A DNA stretch of 64,000 bases from Orbilia blumenaviensis. Its lineage: Eukaryota > Ascomycota > Orbiliomycetes > Orbiliales > Orbiliaceae. This document shows, one piece after another, positions 47,201-57,515 of the stretch. A program made the position numbers and the translations under genes. Below the pieces are notes generated by a model. That model was not told the origin of the DNA and searched no databases. It saw only the letters and a program-made list of their open reading frames with translations. Within the stretch, counting starts at the first letter, position 1, and each line of letters starts with the position of its first letter. The DNA lies in NCBI GenBank assembly GCA_036872755.1, contig JAVHNS010000011.1, positions 1 through 64,000 of the forward strand, read 5' to 3'.

Positions 47201-48294
47201 TTTTTGAACACGGATATTTTCCCCAAAGATCGATAGATCTCGAGCTCTCGAATGCACAAACGCCTGGAGGCTTGCATCTGCATTGCATCTCGCTCCTATA
47301 TTCTCCTCGGAATATAAGCCAACGCCGGCTTTTGCCACCCTTTCAATCAACCAAATTCTCTAAATTCTCCGTCGATTGGTTGTCAACAGACAGGAAAATC
47401 GCAATCGGGGTAAGATAGGTCTGACCACCAGATTGAAAGCTACAAGACCAGCCGGAATTAACATGCAAAAGTTTTCATGCAAAATGCCCAGATTGATCTT
47501 CAACTCTTGACTTTCGAATCCCACGAACAAACCGTGCATCATTCTGCATATGCTTAAATCCCTTAGCGTTGTTAACAAGATCGCTGAACCCTGCAAGAAA
47601 TCTCATGGGCAACCACCAAGGCGAAAAGCTATTGAGGGCATTTGTGTCCCCTCGTAATCTCGCTTGCCTACCGAGCACCAAAAACGCTGGTGGTCATGGG
47701 GGAAGCAGTTCAAAAAGTCGTCATTTGTCTACCCCAGACCCCATGCTCAAGTTCATTTGGACGTTTGAATGTTGGACGAAAGTTGCATCCCTCAGCTGAG
47801 GGGGGTTTGAACAGCCACGAAGGGGTGCTCAGCCGCAACGGGCATGTGTGACCATGAGACCGGATGATTGGATCAACTTTCGTCATTTCTATACGACGTT
47901 ATCGTGGCACACAACCCTTTCGACGTAACTAACTCTGGGTATGTGGCGGCCGGGGGAGAATCCAAATGTGCCGCCGTTTAGTTAGTTCATTTCGTTCGTC
48001 TGCAGGCGCATGAAAGCAAGATTGGGCTGGTAGGAAATTAAGGCAAAACGAAAGTGCGAAATGGTCTCGTGGAATGCAGCACACGACGATAACAGATAGA
48101 ATAGAGGAAAATGGATAAAAAGAATGGGGGTTGCGCATGCGAAAGGGTCTCTTTCCCTTTTTTCTCTCTCCCAGCCATATCCTTTTCTGTATTCTACGAA
48201 TATTCGAAGTATTTAAATATCAAGCCCATGTAGCTTGGAAATTTACATTTACCTACCTCTAATTGAAGTAAACTCACCGTATCAATCAGTCAAA
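44299..48294. other. 4-kb gene-free stretch
   Basis: No open frame here shows a family motif, signal peptide or paired splice sites. Base composition is similar to the neighbouring genic DNA, not AT-extreme. A short direct repeat of TCTGGTGGCCTC occurs at about 46,050-46,082. It may hold long regulatory DNA, non-coding transcripts or an unrecognised decayed gene. Confidence 0.55.
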
Positions 48295-48573
48295 ATGACT
48301 TTCCCAAATCCGTTCTCCGCTGTTCAACAAAGCTATCGCAAGCGAGCAGCCCAGCACCAGAAGAAGAAAAACGACAAGGCCAAGGTCAAGGAGTGGTTGG
48401 AATTCACCGCACAACACAGACATGAACAGTGGATCGATGAAGAATTGGAGCCATACCTATTGACAGGAACATTGCATCTTGTGGACACAGATGTAAGCGA
48501 CGAAAGTGACGAATCTATGAAGGGTCACAAGGGTTTGGAATCACCGCCAGAGAGTCCGAAGCTGTGTGAGTGA
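48295..48573 (+). CDS. Small acidic hypothetical protein, 92 aa
   Basis: An ATG in good context (GTCAAAATGAC) opens a 92-codon frame. The protein starts M-T-F-P-N-P-F-S-A-V-Q-Q-S-Y-R-K-R, has a Lys-rich helix (H-Q-K-K-K-N-D-K-A-K-V-K-E-W-L) and an acidic Ser/Asp/Glu tail ending S-P-P-E-S-P-K-L-C-E. No signal peptide or membrane segment. It looks like an intrinsically charged small protein of the kind often found only in close relatives. Codon use supports translation; function unknown. Confidence 0.6.
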   Translation: MTFPNPFSAVQQSYRKRAAQHQKKKNDKAKVKEWLEFTAQHRHEQWIDEELEPYLLTGTLHLVDTDVSDESDESMKGHKGLESPPESPKLCE

Positions 48574-50889
48574 GAAGACTGAGGGAGAATACGAAGAGTG
48601 TTGTGGAGTTTAAGAAGGCTCCAACCGAAGTAAAATCCCAGCTTCGATCGACAGCGCCCACGCAGATACCTGCAGATTCATACTCGATATCGCTATTCTA
48701 AATAGCAATCCAATGGGCGAATGATATTCCAATCCTGCATACATTTTTTCGCCCGGACACCGGCCCAAACTACCGACACTAGGATATAGCGTCTTGTGAA
48801 AACATTCAGAATCACTTGGCCGGAGCTGAGGCAACTACAGTATGTCCGCTATGCTTTTCGATAATCGATAGTTAAAAGTAATCATACTGACAAACTCGAT
48901 AGCCGTCACAGCTCTCCTTAAATGTACAGAGGAATACGTCTATGTGCCTATAGCAGGTCGCGTCTACGAGACCAACTTCGGCCGTCAAAAGTCAATTCGA
49001 TGCGATATCTTTGGGTCATGCGCATTCGTCTAAACGTGGACGGATAAAGTACATATTATCAGTCCCATACCGCTATTTCGGTGTGGACCCGACCGGCTCA
49101 CAATATTGATGAATGCAACATGCATTCAAACTCCTCTAAGCTGTGTGCGCCTCGGGCCTTGCGAGGATTGTTTTGTCGGTCGCGATGGGCTTACACCGAT
49201 GCAAGGGCAACTATATACCGATTTCTTAGCACGATATATTCTGGTTAGGTACCCTGAGAATACATATTATTGAGAGCCTTGAAGGATGGCACTGCCATGA
49301 TTGGCATTTTATGTATCTAAATTTCGAGGTCTCACCTCGAGCTTACTGTTACAAGCCGGAGCGATTACCGCTATTCAGCGTCATTAGACTTTCTTGGTTG
49401 TATAAAATCTAAATCTCATTAATGTGCCAGCGCCCGTATAGTGCATTCCTGATATCCGACGCAAGTCGCAAGTAATTCAGGCGATTCTGAGTGAATTACC
49501 TCTGGGATGCCTCTGTAGGCAATATCTTCAGATACCAATTTCCCAGGCAGAGGCAAAATCTACCGTGACATACTAATATGTATATATGCCTGCTCATGGC
49601 CAAAGCGGTTAGCCGTGACCCTTTGTAATATAATTGCCTGAAAAATCAGAACAGCGAATGTGAGAGGGGCATGTCGACACCAACGCTAGATTTGCAAAAG
49701 GGCGCCGTTTCTAATACAGCCCCTTGTTAGGGAGAATGTGCGCTTACCTTTGGATTTTTGTGCGAAGGTTCGCGTATATATTACTGATACGCCTTTAAAG
49801 TAAAAAGATGACAACTCTATATATATCGAAGCTGATACTATTCTCAGGCACCGTCTATGTTACACCCTAGCCTTAGCGATGTAGGATTTAGTTGTTTACA
49901 CCTCTGTTGCAGTTATGCGTATCCGCGGAGGTCATGTATTTTTAGTACGATGAAACTTCAGGCATTTCAAATATATCTTTGAATATTCTTCCGTCAGTCC
50001 ATATTCAGACATACATGGCCCTCATCAAGAGTAGGCCGTCATCCCAGTCATTTCCTGGAACTGCTGGGCGCGTAATGCCGTTGGGCATACATATCAATTG
50101 ATCAATACGAGAGCAAATATGATTTGAAAGCTTACAGGGTAGGCTTTCTAACGATATCCCCTGCTCGACCATACACCCGGATAATATATGGCATGACTAG
50201 GGAAACGGCGTCGGGACCTATCAAAAGTTGGGCTTGAGGATGCGACTTGGAGAAAGAACCTTGCAATTGAATAAGTTGGCCAGGCACCTTCTAACTGCAA
50301 CACCTTTCAACCAACGACGTTGCAATTGCATGCAAGTACTGGCTAGATAACCGCGCCGTTCCGCTTATAGTATGTAATTTTCTTAGAATTTGAGAAATTA
50401 TAAAAAACGTTAAGCGATACCTATACTTCCAAAGGCGGTAGTAGATTCGATCTAAAGAACGTGTGTTGGCTGTTGGATATATGCAGTACTGGCAGATTAA
50501 CATCCAGCTTCTTAGTCGGGATGGCGACATGCGCGGCAGAAACTGGCCGTGATCTGGGCCCTGAACCGGCCCCGGCTTTGCTGCAGAAATAGGTATGTTA
50601 GCCCGACCTATTATTCAGCGCATGTCTAGTGTCGTCATGAGCGTGCCTCGGCGTTGCTTCTAGTAAACGCTATTTAGTAAGGGGGGGAGCCGTGCTTAGA
50701 AGGGGTTCTCTGCTAACCTACCGGACCGGACCGTTGTATTGCCTTGCATTGAATTTGTATTTGTAGATCGTAGTCCCCAATTGCAACTCTCCAACGGGCT
50801 TCAAACCTCATCCTCAAACATTAATCCTGACCTGCGATACCATCAATAAACCCATTAACATACCCATCTTCACGAACACAGCCATCAAT
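48574..50889. other. 2.3-kb gene-free stretch
   Basis: No supportable gene, RNA or repeat. Short frames are random-looking. The last 150 bp must contain the peroxiredoxin promoter; no TATA box stands out. Confidence 0.55.
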
Positions 50890-51590
50890 ATGAGCGAATC
50901 TACTCTTCAAGTCGGGGATTCCTTCCCAGAGGATATCATTTTCTCGTAAGCTCCTTCGGCTAAAAAAACAGCCACATTCCACAACATACAACACATGCGG
51001 TAGCCGACGCGACACTAATCGGATGAGCTCCCCTCCATAGATACATTCCATACACCGAAGAGAAGGCTGGGATCACCTCCTGTGGTATTCCTATCAACTA
51101 CAATGCCAGCAAAGGTAAGCCTCCTCTTGAGTTAGATGCTATGCAGGAATAGGCTCGGGCTTGGTTCAATAGGTAGACTAGGATGCTAAGAGTGCGTTAT
51201 CACGCTACAGAATTTGCCGGCAAGAAGGTTGTTCTCTTCTCCGTCCCAGGCGCCTTCACTCCTGGTTGCTCTGCCCGTCACCTTCCTGGTTACATCGAAA
51301 AACTTTCCGACCTAAAGTCCAAAGGCGTCGACATTGTCATTGTCATCGCTTACAATGATGCCTTCGTCATGAGTGCCTGGGCCAAAGCCAACAAGGTCAA
51401 GAACGACGACATCATCTTCGCCTCTGATGGGGAAGCCAAGTTCAGCAAGCGTCTTGGGTGGACTCTTGGGGAGAGGACTGCTCGTTACGCTTTGATTATC
51501 GACAACGGAAAGATCGTTTATGCTGAGAATGAAGAGAAACCTGGCGAGGTTACCGTTAGCAGTGCTGAGGCTGTTTTGTCCAAATTGTGA
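50890..51590 (+). CDS. Peroxiredoxin, Prx5/Ahp1 type
   Basis: Exons 50890-50945, 51041-51114 and 51211-51590; 169 aa, the usual length of the family. It reduces hydrogen and alkyl peroxides with thiols, in cytosol or peroxisome. The peroxidatic Cys lies in P-G-A-F-T-P-G-C at about 63, and Cys-33 in T-S-C-G-I-P occupies the place of the second Cys of yeast Ahp1 (31 and 62). Other conserved blocks are [26 protein letters not shown] and [11 protein letters not shown]. No tripartite PTS1-like Ser-Lys-Leu is lost: the protein in fact ends in S-K-L, a canonical peroxisomal targeting signal, which suggests a PMP20-like location. Alternative unspliced starts inside exon 3 are not plausible. Confidence 0.94.
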
Positions 51591-52597
51591 TTGGTAGCCG
51601 TTCTTACAGAAGGTTGAATGGAGAGGGCGTCTCGGTAGGATATTAGATATAGACCTCTAAATCGGTGGTAAAAATCGATTGAACTGGACAGCCATATTAA
51701 ATCAATTAATTGAAAAGCCTATGCTCGTGCTGGCTTTTATGTTAAAGGAACCATCTAATGCGATTACGCCTAGAATTGTGGAATATGTTGTGCTGAAGTT
51801 GACGTTACCTAGCGTAATCCTCATTTCTAATGAACGGTAGAGCGGGGTGGAAACATTCCGGTTTCCGAGCCTGCCTGTTACTCGGGGGGGTTGTGGACGA
51901 TGACAAACCACCGATTGGGTTGGAACATCTGGCGCCCTGGGCAGAAGTTGGGCAGGAAAGTAAGGCCCAAATCCCAATTTTGTGCCCAACAGCGCCTGAG
52001 TGGGCCTTGCGAACCTTGGTTTGCCGACAAACCCTACCTTCTCGGGAAGACCAGGGCTACTAATCTCAACATCCGGAGAAAATGTACCCGGTTTGGCCAT
52101 GAGAATAAGTTTACTACCAGAACCTACGTCTGTCCTAGAGTTTTATTATGAAGCGCATATCTGTAATCAGCCCCTTAATGCGGCTTACGCTTTGTCATTT
52201 CTAGCCCACAACTTCTCTATCCCTTCATAAACACCTTTTTAAATTTATTTGTGGTCATATATTGCTTTCGTTCCAGGATACTGACGAAGTGCTCGGTGAC
52301 GGGGGGGTTAGAGCTCCGGGTGCCGATAGTTAATTAATAATATTCAACAAAGGATAATAGAGATGACTTAGAGCTGGCGACGGTTTAGTGCAGTCTATCG
52401 AAAATTCATAATAGCTTAAAAGAGGTCAATTGATCGGCGAGGGAAAAAGTATATAAGGGCATGGGAACGTCAGGTCAATGTCCAGATCATAAGTATAATC
52501 ATATCAATATCACCGAGAGCTACTTTAAGATCAATCGCTCGCCCTCGCTGACGATACTAGTTAGTCAACTCATACATACGTTTTTGCAGATATAATA
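51591..52597. other. Intergenic with SDR promoter, no gene seen
   Basis: 1 kb. A long minus-strand frame at 51702-52100 has no motif and is rejected. A TATATAAG sequence at about 52,451-52,458 lies roughly 145 bp upstream of the next ATG and may be its TATA box. Confidence 0.6.
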
Positions 52598-53622
52598 ATG
52601 GCCTCCTACGCTATTACAGGTGCTTCCAGGGGGATTGGGGTAAGTCCTCATTTGAATTCGAAGGTGGCAGGAACCAGCGATGGCCATTCAAAGATTACAT
52701 GGAGCTGTGGTCCTATTGCGCTTTGTTCTATGGGGATAATGCGCTGATATAATCTTGTTCTGGGTATAGTTCGCATTTACCAAGCATTTGGCCCAAGATC
52801 CTTCGAACACCGTCTTCGCACTGGTCCGTAACGTCAATTCCTCCCCGCAACTCACGGACCTCGCTGCTTCCCACCGAAACGTCCACATCCTCAAAGGCGA
52901 TGTGACTTCACCCAGCGAGCTCGCTGCCGCCGCCGATGCAGTTTCAGAAATCACTGGCGGGACTCTCGATTACCTCATCGAAAATGCAGCTCTCATGCTG
53001 AGTGAAAGCTCTAGCTTCATATTGACCGACCTGATCGGTGATGCAGAGAAAACTAAAGTATTCGGCGGGGACATGCAAATTAGCATCGAAAGCAATGTTA
53101 TGTCCGTCGTTCATACCACAAATGCTTTCCTACCGCTGATTAAAAAGAGCAAGATTAAGAAGATTGTTGTGCTCAGCTCCGGGATTGGAGATATCGAGGG
53201 AGTGGTTACCTGGGGATTGAAGGATAATGTACCATACTGCGTTTCGAAGGCGGCGGTGAATATGGTGGTGGCAAAGTATTCAACTGCTTTGGCTGAGGAC
53301 GAGATTACAATCGTGGCCGTCAGCCCGGGTTTGGTTAGGACGCAGACACAAGATTGTAAGTTTATATACTCTGAGACCAATATTGCCAGGTATATGTATG
53401 CTGGTCAGGGAGCCGAACCGAAGTCAGACTAACAGGATTATGACAGGGGCCCCGCAATTTTACGAGAATATTACCAAGGTCTTCCAGAAGAACAAGCCAT
53501 CCTTCGATGGACCACTTTCGCCAGAAGATAGTGTCAGCATGATGTTGGAGACGGTGAGCAAGTTGACCTTCAAGGATACGGGCAGGTTCATGAGCCACCA
53601 CGGCAACAAGGACTGGCTTTAA
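52598..53622 (+). CDS. Short-chain dehydrogenase/reductase (classical SDR)
   Basis: Exons 52598-52639, 52770-53355 and 53447-53622; 267 aa, standard for the family. The cofactor loop T-G-A-S-R-G-I-G lies at 7-14 at the end of exon 1. The adenine-ring Asp (K-G-D-V-T), E-N-A-A (usual N-N-A-G), the Ser of V-L-S-S-G and Y-C-V-S-K-A-A (catalytic Tyr-x3-Lys) follow in order, then S-P-G-L-V-R-T. The Arg after the first beta-strand suggests NADP preference. It belongs with the fungal carbonyl-reductase-like group. Cytosolic; substrate unknown. TATA-like sequence about 145 bp upstream. Confidence 0.93.
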
Positions 53623-54606
53623 ATTATCGATCTATATATAAGTACCTAGCTAGGTAGGTAGATGCCACTGCTGCCGCCGCCGCCGTTGATTGGTAATCTA
53701 CATGCATTACGCGTATACGTAGTACTACTCAGAACACCATATGGCCATGTATCATGTATGTAGAAAGTACCGATAGTTTATTATAGTATATTAACTGTAG
53801 GATTTATCTTTCCTCGTACCAAGAACATAAAAGGAATTAACAGTAGCAATATATGGGCCATGCTATGCTATGCTGACATGCGTGCTACGTATATGTAGGA
53901 TAAGCTATTTAGAACGTCTAGAACCGTATGGAGAGAGAATATTAATATGTGTTGAAGATGTTGCATTTCCCCTTTCGCCCACCGCCCCCCGCCCACAAAT
54001 GTCAGTGCGCCGTTGAACAGGCTTTGCCATTGCCAGCCAGCCAGGACGTACCGAAACCTCAGGCCGGCCGAAACCTCAGGCCGGCCGGTCCAGTCAAGTT
54101 CCAGCCCAGCCATGTCTCGCTGCGTCTTAGTAACGAGGCCGAAGGCAAACCAGATCAATCCACGGGATCATAGACCTGGCCGTCTCAACCTATCATCGTC
54201 CAGCTACGACACTTCCAGAGCATCAAGACACCAGACGAGTTTGATGGCCGATTGTAGCCACGATCACGCAGAGCTTATTGGCGTTCTGACTTTGTATGTA
54301 CCTACTTTCTAGCGTCCGCTTTTCCACCGACCATATCCCCTCCCTCCCTCCCTCATTGCTTGGTTGGCAAGCAGGGTGTGCACGCAACTGGTCCGCCTGG
54401 TGATTCACGTCCTCAACGGGTCCTTTTTAGTACTCTCGGGGGACATCTCGGTGAAATATTGCACATTGCATGTCTCGAACTCCACAGCTGACATCACCGA
54501 TGTGCCCTTTCCCTGTATGACAGTTCTCGCGGAAAGTCGCCGCCCAGGCTTGAAAGCTTCTTTAAGTCTCCCCACCCCCCCTGCTACCATCGGATCGTGA
54601 CCCAGA
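53623..54606. other. Upstream region of the Zn2Cys6 gene with a 17-bp tandem repeat
   Basis: About 980 bp. A GC-rich 17-bp unit (CCGAAACCTCAGGCCGG) is present twice in tandem at 54,051-54,084, about 520 bp before the regulator start. A perfect 14-bp palindrome (TACCTAGCTAGGTA) lies near 53,641-53,654. No gene supported. Confidence 0.6.
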
Positions 54607-56930
54607 ATGCCCAAACGAGCATGCGACGGTTGCAGTATCCGAAAGATTCGATGCGACGGCGTGCAACCATGCCGAGCTTGCTCAAAGGCGGGGTTACCTT
54701 GCACCTTCCTTAAGGCATTGAGAAAAGGTGGTCCCCGAAAGCCAACTGCCCGAACTATCGAAGCAATAAAACGGACACAGGAGGAATACACCCGAGATTT
54801 GGACTCTGACGGACTCCAAATCAACCCTCCTGCAGCTGGACCGGTGGACGACGAAACCGAGCCCGAATCTACAGAACAAACTCCCTTAGGTTCGCCGTTA
54901 CGAACCTTCCAAAATCCTAGTGCAGGGTACTCAAATGGAATCAATAACCTCCCGAATCTCGGCCCAAGTTTTACATATCTGGAAGCGGAGCAAAATGGAA
55001 TCGGCCTTGGACACGGGCTCTCAAGTACTACAAAATATCCCACGCCCGTCTTGGCGATATATCTCGAAATCTATCACCATCGCTTATATCCAGTATGGCC
55101 GATATTGAAATGGGAGCCGCTGCTGGCTGAGTTAGAAGCGCGGCCGGATGACCCTGAAATTTATGCTCTTGCTACAGCACTAGCGTCAGCCGTCATGGGC
55201 CAACTGCAGCTCCCACAATGGACAGAGCCGTACCTGGATCCCGAGACGCAGGTCGCGAAGACCATAATTGTTAGTACCGAACATTTTGCAGCAGAAGCTC
55301 TAAGGGCAAGGAGATTATTCGAGTGGAGGGAGCGTCCCGGAATATACGCCATTCTCACAAGCCTTTTCTTTCACGTCTACTATGAAAATTTGGGAAAGGT
55401 GTCGGCCTCTTCATTATCGTTACGTGAAGCAATAACGTTTGTACAGATCATGAACTTGGACCGGGAGAGCGGCTACAACGGTCTCTCAATGGAAGATGCG
55501 GAGCTGCGGAGAAGATTATTTTGGCTGCTCTTTGTTACAGAACGGTTGGTCTTATCCCACACGTTATCGGCGACCCGTGCCGACCAATCGCTAACTGGCA
55601 TATTTCAGTGGACATTCGATAGTACATGATCTCCCTTTCGTATTAAATAAAACGATCAAACTACCTTCCCCAGACATCGATAAGGAGCCACTACTGGCAA
55701 GTTTCATGAATTTGGCTAGCTTATTCGCAAACTTCGACAAGTCGGTTATCGATGCATGGACGTCTCGGAATACGGATGAAGCACCGTCATTAGAGCGACT
55801 ACTCCAACTTCAAAGCAACCTTAAGCAGGTCCACCCCCATAAAACGCATACAAATGAGGTCCAAAAAGCAGACGTTCTCGTTACGAAACATTGGATGAGG
55901 ACGCTAGTATGGCAAGTCAGTATGCAACAGGGATTCCTCGCTGGGTCGACTGCGAAGGATGATGAAGCTATGACTTTGTCGTTCCCATTGAAGATTGCAG
56001 AGGAGCTGCTGTCAACATTATCGCATATATCGCGTGGTGCTATCGAATCACATGGTCCCGGAATGGCAAGTAATCTTCTCCACATAGTCCGTGTAGAACA
56101 TCGATATTCTAATCAACATTGACTTATAGCAATCCAAGCTTTTTGAGATAACCAACTCATTAGCTGATGTTATACTCTGCATCCCTAATATCAAGACATT
56201 ACAATCCACCACAGGATTGACTCCTTGGGCGCCGACCCCGGTTGATTATTTGAAAAGCCTTGTTGATCTCCTACACTTTAGGACATCCTCAAACCCCCAG
56301 CTGCTAAGAATAATTTTATCGAAAACATCGTCGATATTGTCGCCTCCGGACCCTATGCGTGATCAGAGGCTATTGGAGCTACCGAGTTCCACACGGCCCT
56401 CTCCGGAATCACCGCCTTCTAATGAAAGTACACCAACACCTACAATCGATGAAGCCATCATGATGCCCATGCCCACACCAATCGAAGACACGGTTGGTAT
56501 TGATTCAGCGGCCATTTTAGCTACGGCTACTAGCTCACTTGAGGCCGAGCCTACAATCGGCCTTATATACCCACCGATTGATATGATGGAATACACAACG
56601 ACCACAGCTAGTCCTACAACCCCGAACCTAGCACCAATAGTATCCAATCTTAACAGTCCCGTCGTCACACCACCTACCGCAACCACAGGTTCTATCCTCG
56701 AGCAACCGTACTTTCCAGCAACTTATGGAACGCAGGAGTTATTAACATCACCGCCATCTGGGCTCGATGTATCCTGGATTCTTGCAGATGCTGCGAATGA
56801 ATGGGGTGCTGGAACCGATCCACCCGGCTACGTATCCAACCTCAGTAGCGCTGGAAAAAGCGAAGGTCAGAGGGTACGAAATTGGATGAACGGCATCAAT
56901 ATTTCTCAGTCCGGTTCGCCGACCCAGTAA
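54607..56930 (+). CDS. Zn2Cys6 transcription factor
   Basis: Exons 54607-55544, 55609-56065 and 56130-56930; 731 aa. The binuclear zinc cluster is at residues 6-32: C6-x2-C9-x6-C16-x5-C22-x2-C25-x6-C32, followed by a basic stretch (R-K-G-G-P-R-K-P). The middle region (Y-L-E-I-Y-H-H-R-L-Y-P-V-W-P-I-L onward to L-R-R-R-L-F-W-L-L-F-V-T-E-R) matches the fungal-specific transcription factor domain. The C-terminal third is rich in Thr, Pro and Ser and probably an activation or disordered region. The cluster spacing and R-K-x-R-C-D-G-x-Q-P-C text recall sugar-utilisation regulators, but no target is established. Intron 2 begins with GC rather than GT (ATG/GCAAGT), a recognised minor donor; splicing it restores frame and family text (H-G-P-G-M-Q-S-K-L-F). 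It lies 4 kb upstream of a sugar transporter, which may be coincidence. Confidence 0.93.
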
Positions 56931-57443
56931 TATGTTTGAAACTATACGCGCATTACAATGCAAAAAAAACGAGGAGTATTTTATTCATAGTAGCCAGTGC
57001 ATTTGTATCGTTCGGGAAAGCAAAAGTTTACGGGGTAGTTTGGAGCATAAGGATAAGTAGTTCGAGGAACTTAGGGACGTATATATACATAGTGTTCGTA
57101 TCCACGTCATTGTATTATTCTTTCAGTAACGACATTGGGTTTTCTTTTTACTGTTTGGGGCTCACCCATGCTGTTTTTTCCGGGGGCGGAGTTGGTATAA
57201 TTGATTTTCCTTATTTGTGGGACATTGTCGCAGGCCCCTTTGCCAATGACACTAGGCGATCTAGGCATTTAATTTGATATATAACCTACCCTTTCAAAGA
57301 TAGATTTATACTACGAGACTAGATTCGAACTAGAATCAAGTGCTGAGGTACCTTTGGTGCTAGTGGGAGCTAGATGCGGGGTGCCGGCGCAAATCTTACC
57401 CCGTTGTAACAACCACTAAGGAATATCAACATCATTTGTTAAA
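56931..57443. other. Intergenic, no gene seen
   Basis: About 510 bp between the regulator stop and the tRNA candidate. One plus-strand frame overlaps the regulator end but lacks motifs. Confidence 0.6.
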
Positions 57444-57515
57444 GGCCGCATGGTGTAACTGGTAGCACAATCCGATTTGGCCGGATAGATGTCGATTCGA
57501 TCCCGACTGTGGCCC
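57444..57515 (+). tRNA. tRNA-Gln (anticodon TTG), candidate
   Basis: A cloverleaf can be folded by eye. The acceptor arm GGCCGCA pairs with TGTGGCC (one G-T). The D arm GTGT/GCAC carries the loop AACTGGTA. The anticodon stem ATCCG pairs with CGGAT around the loop ATTTGGC, putting TTG at positions 34-36 after T33. The T arm GTCGA/CCGAC has the loop TTCGATC with one A-C mismatch next to the loop. The internal promoter boxes are recognisable (TGGTGTAACTGG and GATTCGATCC). The mismatch and the unusual loop leave open that it is a decayed copy. No intron. Confidence 0.65.

Noticed and set aside
51702..52100. 132-codon minus-strand frame downstream of the peroxiredoxin
   Set aside because: No motif or signal peptide, and it overlaps several other open frames of similar quality.
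26991..54606. Secondary-metabolite cluster built on the monooxygenase, SDR, epimerase-like protein and zinc-cluster regulator
   Set aside because: No PKS, NRPS, terpene cyclase or prenyltransferase backbone gene is present, and the oxidoreductases are separated by many kilobases of unrelated genes.
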